A stretch of DNA of 64,000 nucleotides from Sphingopyxis sp. MSC1_008. GTDB taxonomy: Bacteria > Pseudomonadota > Alphaproteobacteria > Sphingomonadales > Sphingomonadaceae. The stretch covers positions 124,001-188,000 of the forward strand of contig NZ_JALPRD010000009.1 of NCBI RefSeq assembly GCF_023197165.1, in the 5' to 3' direction. The position numbers and the translations under genes were made by a program. Of this stretch, positions 52,447 through 60,455 are shown in pieces; positions within the stretch are counted from its first letter, which is position 1, and each line of letters starts with the position of its first letter. The notes under the pieces are model-generated. The model was not told the DNA's origin and ran no database searches. It saw only the letters and a list, made by a program, of their open reading frames with translations.

Positions 52447-53040
52447 ATGAAGATATTTCTGATGCTAGGCGCGTCCGCCCTGCTACTCGCCGGCTGCGGC
52501 GAGAGTGGCGACACCAGCGCGCCGCCCGCGGACTCCGCAACCGATACGGCCGCGACCGACACGGCTGTCGCGCCGACCGCACCGCCCCAGGCAGCTACGC
52601 CGGCAACTCCGACCGATGCTCCGACCTATATCGCCAAGGCCGGCGCAGGCGATATGTGGGAAATCGAGTCGTCCAAGGCGCTGCTCGCCAAATCGGGCAA
52701 TGCCGAGGTCAAGAAGTTCGCGCAGATGATGATCGACCAGCATGGCCAGTCGACCGCCAAGATCAAGGCGGCCGCCACCGGCGCAAAAATCGAGGTTCCG
52801 GCGCCGAAACTCGATCCGGATCAGCAGAGAATGCTCGACGAGATCAAGCAGGCCGACGCCGCCGGCATCGACGCAGTCTATCTGCGTCATCAGCGCGCCG
52901 CGCACGATGCCGCGCTCGCGCTTCACAAAGCCTATGGCGAAGGCGGCGACACGGAAAGCCTAAAGAAGGCGGCGAACGAGATCGTGCCGGTGGTCGAAAC
53001 GCATCGCAGCCACCTCGACAAACTCGGCACGCAGCCCTGA
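52447..53040 (+). CDS. DUF4142 lipoprotein
   Basis: A 197-residue lipoprotein with the signal MKIFLMLGASALLLAGC and lipobox LAGC (Cys17). A Thr/Ala/Pro-rich spacer (about 20-60) leads to a ferritin-like helical DUF4142 domain (about 60-195; MWEIESSKALLAKSGNAEVK, and KFAQMMIDQHGQSTAKIK). DUF4142 proteins are frequently induced by general stress. The next gene follows after 21 bases. A full EcfG promoter precedes it. Confidence 0.87.
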   Translation: MKIFLMLGASALLLAGCGESGDTSAPPADSATDTAATDTAVAPTAPPQAATPATPTDAPTYIAKAGAGDMWEIESSKALLAKSGNAEVKKFAQMMIDQHGQSTAKIKAAATGAKIEVPAPKLDPDQQRMLDEIKQADAAGIDAVYLRHQRAAHDAALALHKAYGEGGDTESLKKAANEIVPVVETHRSHLDKLGTQP

Positions 53041-53061
53041 GCCAGATGAAAGGAGGCAGGA

Positions 53062-53427
53062 ATGACGATCGATAATGTTCCGCGCGGGCCGCTCGGCGAC
53101 GCGCAGCCCGAGGCCACCGACGAAAATATCAAGACGCCGGGCTCGTTACCGCCGGAGAAGGTCGAAGACCGCGAAAATGTCAGCATGGTGCGCCCCGAGG
53201 ATTATCCGCGCGAAGATCGCGCCGCCGGCGATCCCGGCGCCGACAATCGCGGCCGCCGTGCCAGCAAGGGCAGCGGCCCAGTGAGCGGCAGCGGCGCGGG
53301 CGCGGGCGGGAAAGGCAATGCCGAGGATTATGACAGCGATCCGCAAGGCGGCGGCGGCGAGGCACCGATCCGGACCGATCATGGCCCGAAGAGCGGCGCC
53401 GACGCTCCCATTGGCGGCAGCCGCTAG
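53062..53427 (+). CDS. Disordered Gly/Pro/Asp-rich protein
   Basis: A 121-residue hydrophilic protein (MTIDNVPRGPLGDAQPEATD at the start, Gly/Ser-rich later). No family recognised; likely disordered. It follows the DUF4142 gene by 21 bases and ends before a very stable terminator. Probably part of the same EcfG-controlled operon. Confidence 0.7.
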   Translation: MTIDNVPRGPLGDAQPEATDENIKTPGSLPPEKVEDRENVSMVRPEDYPREDRAAGDPGADNRGRRASKGSGPVSGSGAGAGGKGNAEDYDSDPQGGGGEAPIRTDHGPKSGADAPIGGSR

Positions 53428-53448
53428 AGCGGCAGCCGGAGATATGAA

Positions 53449-53484
53449 AAAGGGCCGCTCGCGCTTCGGCGCGAGCGGCCCTTT
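53449..53484. terminator. Very stable bidirectional terminator
   Basis: A perfect 16-bp stem runs from AAAGGGCCGCTCGCGC (53449-53464) to its complement at 53469-53484, closed by a TTCG loop between C and G, the most stable tetraloop type. A-rich and T-rich flanks serve both strands. It sits between convergent genes ending at 53427 and 53497. Confidence 0.85.
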
Positions 53485-53496
53485 CCTTTGCGCTGG

Positions 53497-54270
53497 TCAG
53501 TCGGCGATCCGCGGACTTTCGACGCCCGAGTGGTAGCGCAGATTATTCTGCACATGCTTTACCCCGGCGATGGCTTCGACGCAGTCCTCGGCGCGGCGCT
53601 TGGCGCGCCGATCCTCGACCGTCCCGGTCAGCGTCACTTCCCCATTGGTGACCTCGACCTCGACCTCGGACGCGTCGATCCAGACATCCTCGGTCAACCG
53701 GTCGTTGGCGTCGTCGCGGATGCGGTCGTCCGATCGGGCGTAATTCTTCGGGCCGCGGCCGCGATGATCGACCTCGCGGCGATGACGGGCGTCGCGGTCG
53801 CCGAACCAAGACAGCAGTTCGTCGCCGGCGCGCTCGAAAAATCCGCGCTCCCCCTCGTCATAACGGGTGGGCGCACGGTCGCCATAAGGCGCGTAGCCGC
53901 GTGACGCCGGATAGCCGAACTCGCTCGGCCAGTAGGATCCCCTCCCATCGCCCATGTCGCGCCGCGCCTCGGCGTCGCCAAAATAATTGTCGGGCTCGCC
54001 TCGATAACCGCGGCCGGCATCGTCGCGTCGTTCGTCGCGGCCGCGCGCCTGCGAATAGCGGTCGCGGCTCCATTCCTGACCGCCACCCGGGCCGCGTCCG
54101 CTGCCGCGATCGCCATAGCCGCGGCGATTGTCCTCCTCGGCGGCGACATAGCTGCGCGCGGCCTGCTCGGCGCGGCCACGGTCCCAGCGCCGGTCAGACG
54201 CCGACCGGTCGTCGTAATTGGCGTTGTCCGAATAGTCCCAGAGCGGCGTCCGCTCATCATATCTGTCCAT
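53497..54270 (-). CDS. BON domain protein with Arg/Gly-rich N-terminal region
   Basis: A 257-residue protein. Residues 1-175 are charged and repetitive (Arg, Asp, Gly, Tyr), predicted disordered. Residues about 185-250 form a BON domain (EVEVEVTNGEVTLTGTVEDR, then VKHVQNNL). BON domains bind phospholipid and act at the envelope in osmotic stress. There is no signal peptide, unlike OsmY, so it is probably cytoplasmic or peripheral. ATG at 54270 is the first Met after the long shadow extension. EcfG-type promoter upstream. Confidence 0.8.
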   Translation of the reverse strand: MDRYDERTPLWDYSDNANYDDRSASDRRWDRGRAEQAARSYVAAEEDNRRGYGDRGSGRGPGGGQEWSRDRYSQARGRDERRDDAGRGYRGEPDNYFGDAEARRDMGDGRGSYWPSEFGYPASRGYAPYGDRAPTRYDEGERGFFERAGDELLSWFGDRDARHRREVDHRGRGPKNYARSDDRIRDDANDRLTEDVWIDASEVEVEVTNGEVTLTGTVEDRRAKRRAEDCVEAIAGVKHVQNNLRYHSGVESPRIAD

Positions 54271-54334
54271 GATCCATCTCCATGTTCGAAGTGGAGGCAG
54301 GCAGCGGGAACGCTGCCGCCCCACCTGCCCAACC

Positions 54335-54359
54335 GACGCATCCGCGCGCCGCAAGTTCC
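54335..54359 (-). promoter_or_regulatory. EcfG-type promoter of the BON gene
   Basis: Minus strand GGAAC (54359-54355), 16 bases, CGTC (54338-54335). The -10 is 64 bases from the ATG at 54270. Confidence 0.55.
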
Positions 54360-54484
54360 CCGCGCCCGGGCCGGTTGATCGCAATTTTGCGCACTGCCCG
54401 CGCAGCCATCGCGCGCGCCGCCAGTTGATGAAGGACGGCTGGCGGGACGTCCGGTCGACCCTGGCGTCAATGAAAGGAAAGAAG

Positions 54485-54652
54485 ATGGAGTGGAGCTTGA
54501 TGACGATCGTCGGACCGATCCTGTTCGCGGTGGTCCTGCTTTGGGCTATGACGCATAATCGCCGCTCGCGCGCTGAAAAACAGCGAACCGAGGAGGCGAC
54601 GCGGCAGCGCCGGGCCGAAGAAGACGCCGACCAGAAGGCGCGCGGAGTCTGA
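54485..54652 (+). CDS. Small single-pass membrane protein
   Basis: A 55-residue protein. One transmembrane helix (SLMTIVGPILFAVVLLWAMT) is followed by a strongly charged tail (RRSRAEKQRTEEATRQRRAE). Function unknown. AAAGGA lies close before the ATG at 54485; ATG 54470 would add five basic residues. Confidence 0.65.
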   Translation: MEWSLMTIVGPILFAVVLLWAMTHNRRSRAEKQRTEEATRQRRAEEDADQKARGV

Positions 54653-54905
54653 AAGAAAACGGGCCGTGTGCAGCAACGCTGCCGGGCGACGCCGGGCCTG
54701 CGCGCGGCCCGCTGCCGAACCCGAGCGGGCGCATCCCCGCGCCATTTTGCATACATGGGTTAGAAAGCGGCCCTCAGCATATCCGTTCGGCTTTGCGGCC
54801 GGCAACTGTGCGGGCCGCACGACGTTCGCCGAGAGCCGGCATGCGCGCCGCCAACGCACCGGCGGCCGACGCGCCGACGAACCATGATGTTAAACAGGAG
54901 CTTCA

Positions 54906-55955
54906 ATGAGCAATCCCATCCAGCCGGTCATCCTGTGTGGCGGTGCCGGCACGCGACTATGGCCGCAGTCGCGCGGCCTTCGCGCCAAGCAATTCCTTCC
55001 CCTCGCCGGCGCCAACAGCCTGTTTGCGCAGACGCTCGCGCGCGTCGACGACGACAGCCGGTTCGATCAACCCGTCATCCTGTGCGGCGCACAGCATCTT
55101 GCGATGGTGCGCGAGCAGATGGGCGACAGGCAATGCCGGTTGCTGGTCGAGCCGATGCCGCGCAACACTGCGGCAGCCATCGCGCTTGCCGTCGCCGGGG
55201 CCGACCCCGACCGACTGCTTCTCGTCATGCCAAGCGACCATGTGATCGCCGATGTCGCCGCTTTTCATGCGGCCGTGGACAAGGCCGCCGAACTGGCTCG
55301 TGCGGACTGGCTGGTCACCTTCGGTATCGCGGCCGACCGGCCCGATACCGGATTTGGCTATATCGAAAGTGGCGATGCGCTCGGAACGCAAGGCTTTGCA
55401 GTCGAGCGCTTCATTGAAAAGCCGCCGCTTGCCGAAGCGGAGCGCATGCTTGCGGCCGGCGGTTACAGCTGGAATGCGGGCATCTTCCTGTTCCGGGCGG
55501 GGCGGATGCGCGAGGCGATGCTCGCACACTGCCGACAGATTTACCTCGCAGCGGAGCGTGCGCTTGCCGCCGGACGCGAGGAGGGCGAGGCGCTTGTCGC
55601 CGACGCGCGCGATTTCGAGGCAGCCCCCTCGATTTCGATCGATTATGCCGTGATGGAGAAGGACGAGCGCGTTGCGGTGGTGCCGGTCGCAATGGGCTGG
55701 TCCGACCTTGGAAGCTGGCACGCGGTTCACAGCCTCGCCGAGACGGACGACGGTGCTGGCAATGTCGTCGATGGCGATGCCTTTCTTCACGACAGCCGCG
55801 GCAACCTCGTCCGGGCGGACGGCAAGCGCGTGGCGCTTATCGGCATGGAGAATGTGGCGGTGATCGTCGATGGCGACGATATTCTCGTCATGCCGCTCGA
55901 GCGGTCGCAAGACGTCCGTCTCGCTGCGCAAGCGCGCGAACAGCCCGCCAATTGA
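54906..55955 (+). CDS. manC: Mannose-1-phosphate guanylyltransferase
   Basis: A 349-residue nucleotidyltransferase that makes GDP-mannose from GTP and mannose-1-phosphate. Signatures: VILCGGAGTRLWPQSRGLRA-x-KQFLPL, EPMPRNTAAAIALA, LLVMPSDHVI, FIEKPP and YSWNAGIFLFRA. It lacks the C-terminal phosphomannose isomerase domain of bifunctional ManC/AlgA, so it is the short form (about 350 residues). AGGAG lies six bases before the ATG. GDP-mannose feeds mannose- and fucose-containing glycans, in keeping with the GT, HAD-IIB and GH130 genes in this window. Confidence 0.93.
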   Translation: MSNPIQPVILCGGAGTRLWPQSRGLRAKQFLPLAGANSLFAQTLARVDDDSRFDQPVILCGAQHLAMVREQMGDRQCRLLVEPMPRNTAAAIALAVAGADPDRLLLVMPSDHVIADVAAFHAAVDKAAELARADWLVTFGIAADRPDTGFGYIESGDALGTQGFAVERFIEKPPLAEAERMLAAGGYSWNAGIFLFRAGRMREAMLAHCRQIYLAAERALAAGREEGEALVADARDFEAAPSISIDYAVMEKDERVAVVPVAMGWSDLGSWHAVHSLAETDDGAGNVVDGDAFLHDSRGNLVRADGKRVALIGMENVAVIVDGDDILVMPLERSQDVRLAAQAREQPAN

Positions 55956-56280
55956 CCGGGCTTGCCGTGCGGCCGCGCACAGGGTGTGTCGCAGCAAAAA
56001 GGCCTCGCCGGGGCGAGGCCTTTCCGTCCTCATGACTCTGGCTACGCATGAGAAGCCCCTTTGCTTCCCAGCGGTCGCTAACCGGTCAGCATCAGTGCGA
56101 CGAGACTAAGCAGGTCGGGCGGCGAAGCATATTGATCCATGTTAGCGTCCCGAATTTTGATCTTTGCGCGATGCAAAAACTGCCGGCGGTCCGGCTGCCC
56201 GAACCCTTCGACCTCGCCGGAACCGCGTCGATCGGTCATCTTGATCGGCGCCGCCGCGTTCAGTGCCCTTGCCACCGAAG
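55956..56280. other. Intergenic region after manC
   Basis: This 325-base stretch lies between convergent manC and the oxidase operon. It holds the terminator at 55998-56023 and no convincing gene. Confidence 0.55.
55998..56023 (+). terminator. Rho-independent terminator after manC
   Basis: AAAGGCCTCGCC pairs with GGCGAGGCCTTT around two central G residues, followed by TTTCC. It lies 42 bases after the manC stop and could work in both directions. Confidence 0.75.
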
Positions 56281-56568
56281 TCACTGCGCCAGCAGCACCG
56301 GTAGCGTCTGCCAGACTACGCCGAGGGCACCGAGAAGGAGGCCGGCGCGCCCCAGATAGGCCCCCCAGCCTGACAGGGCGTCCTCGCGCGGCTGGCGCGC
56401 GAGCCGGACCAAGAGGATGGTGATGATCGCGAGGCAGGCGATCGAGATCAGCCCAATCGCCAGCCGCGCCGCCGGGCCGCTTCCGCCAAATTCACCGATG
56501 CCGTAGAGCAGGAAGAAATGCACGGCCCAGAGCAGCAGTCCGCCGAGGAGGATCAGCCAGCTGCGCAT
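56281..56568 (-). CDS. Small membrane protein of the caa3 oxidase operon
   Basis: A 95-residue membrane protein with three transmembrane helices (WLILLGGLLLWAVHFFLLYG, a second, and LGRAGLLLGALGVVWQTLPV). ATG at 56568 overlaps the stop of the CtaDE gene by one base (TGATG), so it is the last gene of the oxidase operon. It may be a small oxidase subunit or assembly protein; no sequence family could be assigned. Confidence 0.7.
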   Translation of the reverse strand: MRSWLILLGGLLLWAVHFFLLYGIGEFGGSGPAARLAIGLISIACLAIITILLVRLARQPREDALSGWGAYLGRAGLLLGALGVVWQTLPVLLAQ

Positions 56569-59096
56569 CAAGGCATGCCGAACGCGCGGCCGAACAAAGC
56601 CGCCACGAGGCCCTGCACAGCGGTGTAGGCGAGGAACAACATGGTGAGATCGACGCTGTTATTGCGGGGCAGGCTGACGAGACCGCGCAGCGCGCGCGCC
56701 GCGCAAAAGGCGGCCATGAGCAGTCCGGTGCCAGTTGCGAAGGCCTGCAGCGCCTGCAACGCGTAAATCGTCGCGCCCTGGCCGCTCGCCTCTGAAACGA
56801 GGCCGCTCGCGCGCCAGCTGCTCCAGTCGAGCCATAGAGCGACGCCGGCCGCGAGGACCGAGAAGAGGAGCAGGCCCGCGGACCCGCCGGCGCCGCGCGG
56901 CAGCAGGCGGCGCGCCGCGAGCGCCGCGACCAGCGCGGTACCATAGAGGAGCGCCACCGGCAGCGCCGCGCCGATCTTCGGTGGCGGCGTCCAAAATCCG
57001 GGCTGATTCGACCAGAGGAAAGCAAGACTGAAGAGCGCCATGATGAAGATCATCGCCATCACGACGAGGAGGATGACCATGGCCCACCAGCCGTGGCTCG
57101 AAGGTCCCGTGACATAGGTCGGCACCATGATACCCGCGCCGATATCGACCTCGGCCTGCTCGACCGGGCGATCGGTCTCCCAGAGCCAGCGAAGCACGCA
57201 CGCGACGGCGAGTACACCGCTCACCCACCCGAACATATAAGCTTGCACTGTCAGCGCGAGAAAGAAGCCGGCCGTGAAAACGGCGGCCGCGAAAGGCCAG
57301 GCCGAGGGGCCGGGCATGATCTGCAGATATTGGGGCTCGGCGAGCAGCGGGCTGGTGACGATCGTTTCACGAAGCCCCGTCGCTGACCCCGGAAGGAAAT
57401 AGCGCCCCGCCGCGACGTCGTCGGCGAGCTTCGGATCGTCGCGCAGCGGCTCCCGGCTGCGGACAACCGGGATCGAACGCGTCGAATAGAGCTCGCTCGG
57501 CAGCCATTCGAGCGTGCCGCCGTCATAGACATTGCCGGCATTGCCTCCGCCAGGCGCCAAACGGAAGTTGCGCGCAAGGTCGACGAGGAACAGCAGCACG
57601 CCGGCAGCCAGCATGAAAGCGCCGATCGTGGAGATCAGATTGGGCAGCTCGAGCCCCTGCCCCGGCAGATAGGTGTAGATGCGCCGCGGCATGCCCTGGA
57701 GTCCGGCAAGATGCATCGGCAGGAAGGCGATGTTCATGCCGGAGAACATCAGGCCGAACACCCATTTGGCGAGCGGTTCCGAGAGCGCCCGCCGGCTCAC
57801 CATCGGGATCCAGTAATAGAAGGCGGCGAAGAGTGGGAAGACCATGCCGCCGATCAGGACATAATGGAGATGCGCGACGATGAAATAGCTGTCGTGCGCC
57901 TGCCAGTCGAAGGGCACCATTGCCACCATCACCCCGGTGAGCCCGCCGGTCACGAAGATGACAATGCTGCCGAGCACGAACAGGCCTGGCGCGTTGAAGC
58001 TGCGCTTGCCGATCGCCAGCGTCGCAATCCACGAAAAGACCTGAAGGCCCGCGGGGACGCTCACCGCCATCGACGCCGCCGAAAAGAAGCCGGTCGTCAT
58101 CGGCGGCATGCCGGTCGCGAACATATGATGCGCCCAGACGCCGAAGCTGATGAAACCGGTCGCAAGCATCGCGAGCACGATCAGCCGGTAACCGACGAGC
58201 TCCTCGCGCGCGACCGCGGCGACGATCATGCTCATCATGCCGGCGGCGGGCAGAAAGATGATGTAGACCTCGGGATGGCCGAAGAACCAGAAGAGATGCT
58301 CCCATAGCATCGGGTCGCCGCCACGCGTCGCATCGAAGAAGGGCCAGTTGAAGGCACGCTCGATCTCGAGCAGCAGCGTGCCGAGAATAATGCTCGGAAA
58401 GGCGATCACGATCATGACCGCGAAGACGAGCATCGACCAGGCGAAGATCGGCATCTTGTCGAGGCTCATCCCCGGCGCGCGGGTGCGAAGCACACCGACG
58501 ATGATCTCGATCGCGCCCGCGATAGCGCTGATCTCGATGAAACCGATCCCGAGCAGCCAGAAGTCGGTGTTGATCCCGGGCGAGAAGGCCTTCGAGGTCA
58601 GCGGCGGATACATGAACCAGCCGCCATCGGGCGCAAGGCCGACGAAGATCGAGGCGAAGAAACAGAGCCCGCCCACCGCATAGGCCCAGAAGGCATAGGC
58701 CGAGAGGCGCGGGAACGGCAGGTCGCGCGCCGCGAGCATCTGCGGCAACAACAGGACCCCCGCTGCCTCGACCGCGGGCACCGCGAAGAGGAACATCATC
58801 ACCGTGCCGTGCATGGTGAAAACCTGATTATAGGTACCCTGCGGAAGGATCTCGAGCATCGGCGCCGCAAGCTGCGCGCGCATCAGCAGGGCAAGCACCC
58901 CGGCCATCAGGAAGAAGAGAAAGGCGGTACCGAGATAGTAGATGCCGACATAATTATTGTTGACGACGGTCAGATATTCCCAGCCCTTGGGCTTGCACCA
59001 TATCCGCCGCAATTCCTCTTCTTCGCCTTTCGGGCGGCCCCCCTTGGTGGGGAAGCGATCGTAGAGCGCGGGATCGAACCCGGTCTCCGACCTCAT
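56568..59096 (-). CDS. ctaD: caa3-type cytochrome c oxidase subunit I+III fusion
   Basis: An 842-residue membrane protein. Subunit I (about 40-560) has the low-spin heme ligand in FTMHGTVMM, the CuB/Tyr ligands in WFFGHPEVYIIFLP, two His in WAHHMFATG, and the heme a3/a ligands in FIVAHLHYVL. The C-terminal part (about 610-842) is a subunit III-like set of helices containing SHGWWAMVILLVVMAM. This I/III fusion is known from caa3 oxidases such as Thermus CaaA. It reduces O2 to water with electrons from cytochrome c and pumps protons. It overlaps coxB by four bases. Confidence 0.93.
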   Translation of the reverse strand: MRSETGFDPALYDRFPTKGGRPKGEEEELRRIWCKPKGWEYLTVVNNNYVGIYYLGTAFLFFLMAGVLALLMRAQLAAPMLEILPQGTYNQVFTMHGTVMMFLFAVPAVEAAGVLLLPQMLAARDLPFPRLSAYAFWAYAVGGLCFFASIFVGLAPDGGWFMYPPLTSKAFSPGINTDFWLLGIGFIEISAIAGAIEIIVGVLRTRAPGMSLDKMPIFAWSMLVFAVMIVIAFPSIILGTLLLEIERAFNWPFFDATRGGDPMLWEHLFWFFGHPEVYIIFLPAAGMMSMIVAAVAREELVGYRLIVLAMLATGFISFGVWAHHMFATGMPPMTTGFFSAASMAVSVPAGLQVFSWIATLAIGKRSFNAPGLFVLGSIVIFVTGGLTGVMVAMVPFDWQAHDSYFIVAHLHYVLIGGMVFPLFAAFYYWIPMVSRRALSEPLAKWVFGLMFSGMNIAFLPMHLAGLQGMPRRIYTYLPGQGLELPNLISTIGAFMLAAGVLLFLVDLARNFRLAPGGGNAGNVYDGGTLEWLPSELYSTRSIPVVRSREPLRDDPKLADDVAAGRYFLPGSATGLRETIVTSPLLAEPQYLQIMPGPSAWPFAAAVFTAGFFLALTVQAYMFGWVSGVLAVACVLRWLWETDRPVEQAEVDIGAGIMVPTYVTGPSSHGWWAMVILLVVMAMIFIMALFSLAFLWSNQPGFWTPPPKIGAALPVALLYGTALVAALAARRLLPRGAGGSAGLLLFSVLAAGVALWLDWSSWRASGLVSEASGQGATIYALQALQAFATGTGLLMAAFCAARALRGLVSLPRNNSVDLTMLFLAYTAVQGLVAALFGRAFGMP

Positions 59097-60031
59097 TTCA
59101 ATGTCACCAGATAATCGCTGAGCGCGCGCAATTCCTCGCCGCCGAACTGGTGATAGGCGGGCATGCGGTTGCCCGGCTTGATCGCCTGCGCATCGGCGAC
59201 CCAGCCGGCCATTGTGCCCGGATTATTCGGCAGGATGCCGGCGCCGAGCGTTTGGCGCGAACCGACATGGGTAAGATCCGGCCCGGCCAGGCCGTTCGCG
59301 GGCGTGCCGCGGATCGTGTGACACGCGGCGCAGCCGCTCGACAGGAAGAGCGAGAGCCCCGGGGCCTTCCCCTCGCTTGCCGGCAGGCGCGAAGCGCGCC
59401 AGCGCGCGAAGTCGGCGGGCGCATGCGCGACGACGATGAATCCCATCAAGGCGTGCGGCCCACCGCAATATTCGGCGCATTGCCCCTTGTAGATGCCGGG
59501 CTTGTCGGCCTGGATCAGGAGGCGGTTGGTGCGGCCCGGAATCATGTCCATCTTGCCGCCGAGGCGCGGCACCCAGAAGCTGTGGATGACATCGGCCGCC
59601 TCGAGTTCGAGCAGCACCGGCGTGCCGACGGGGATGTGGAGTTCGTTCGCCTCGCGCAGCGTCTCGCGGCCCGTGCTGTCCTGGTAATGCACGCGCCACC
59701 ACCACATTTCGCCGATGATCTTGACGCGCATTTCCTGGCCGGTGACGCGCGTCGCCGAGAGCGAACTGGTGAGCATCAGTCCCCAGACAAGAAGGCCGGT
59801 GAGCACCACGGCCGGAAAGGCGAAGCCGAGGATCCAGATCGCGCGCTCGCCGCCGAGCCGCGCCTTGAGCTTCGCCGAACCGAACAGCGCGGCCCAGAGC
59901 GCCGCAAGTACCGCCAAAAGCACTGCGGTCCCGCCGAGCAACAAGGCCCAGGCGAGCGTCGTCACCGGCTCGGAATAGGGGCCCGCCGGGTCGAAGACCG
60001 CCGGCGGCCAGCCAGAGCCGGCGCTAGTCAC
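59093..60031 (-). CDS. coxB: caa3 oxidase subunit II with C-terminal cytochrome c domain
   Basis: A 312-residue protein. Two transmembrane helices (about 20-90) anchor a periplasmic CuA domain with the ligand motif CAEYCGGPHALM; GEMWWWRVHY marks the aromatic approach to CuA. The C-terminal 85 residues form a cytochrome c domain with the heme motif CAACH and an axial Met in NRMPAYHQF. The fused cytochrome defines the caa3 class. Its start overlaps the previous cytochrome c gene by eight bases and its stop overlaps ctaD by four. Confidence 0.93.
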   Translation of the reverse strand: MTSAGSGWPPAVFDPAGPYSEPVTTLAWALLLGGTAVLLAVLAALWAALFGSAKLKARLGGERAIWILGFAFPAVVLTGLLVWGLMLTSSLSATRVTGQEMRVKIIGEMWWWRVHYQDSTGRETLREANELHIPVGTPVLLELEAADVIHSFWVPRLGGKMDMIPGRTNRLLIQADKPGIYKGQCAEYCGGPHALMGFIVVAHAPADFARWRASRLPASEGKAPGLSLFLSSGCAACHTIRGTPANGLAGPDLTHVGSRQTLGAGILPNNPGTMAGWVADAQAIKPGNRMPAYHQFGGEELRALSDYLVTLK

Positions 60032-60395
60032 GCAAGCTCTGGAGCCAGGACGCTATGTCACGCGCTTCGCGCGCGGTCATCGGGATAGGGGGCATCGCGC
60101 TTTCTGGCACCACCAACGGCGCGTCGCGTATGAAGACGGCCAGTATAGGCAAATCGTTCGGGAACTGCCCCGCGATCAGGCCGCGCTTTCCGAAAGTCGC
60201 AAGCGGCGGACCGACCCGTCCCTTCGGCCAGTCGATGCCGGGCATGTCGTGACAGGCGCCGCAGCCGAGGCGCGCGGCCGCGGCCTTGCCGCGCGCGATC
60301 GCGGCGGCATCGGCGAGCGGCGGTTCGACGCGAGCGGGACTGCAAGCCGTCAGCATCAGCAGCATCGATCCCGCAAATCCCCCTTTCCAGATCAT
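60024..60395 (-). CDS. Single-heme cytochrome c lipoprotein
   Basis: A 123-residue protein with a lipoprotein signal (GSMLLMLTAC; lipobox LTAC). One heme site, CGACH, is near residue 50, and the axial Met is in SAMPPIPMT. It probably passes electrons to the caa3 oxidase and heads that operon. ATG at 60395. A perfect inverted repeat lies upstream at 60421-60450. Confidence 0.85.
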   Translation of the reverse strand: MIWKGGFAGSMLLMLTACSPARVEPPLADAAAIARGKAAAARLGCGACHDMPGIDWPKGRVGPPLATFGKRGLIAGQFPNDLPILAVFIRDAPLVVPESAMPPIPMTAREARDIASWLQSLRD

Positions 60396-60420
60396 CCGAC
60401 ATCCTCTTGCGCCACGCTTT

Positions 60421-60450
60421 GGGAACCACCGCACGCCGACAATGGTTCCC
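60421..60450. promoter_or_regulatory. Symmetric GGGAACC...GGTTCCC repeat between divergent cytochrome genes
   Basis: GGGAACC (60421-60427) and GGTTCCC (60444-60450) are a perfect 7-bp inverted repeat. Each arm also contains GGAAC, with GGTT 17 bases on, so the repeat resembles two face-to-face EcfG promoters. For the minus-strand gene the -10-like box is 29 bases from its ATG; for the plus-strand gene only nine. Confidence 0.4.
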
Positions 60451-60455
60451 GCAAG

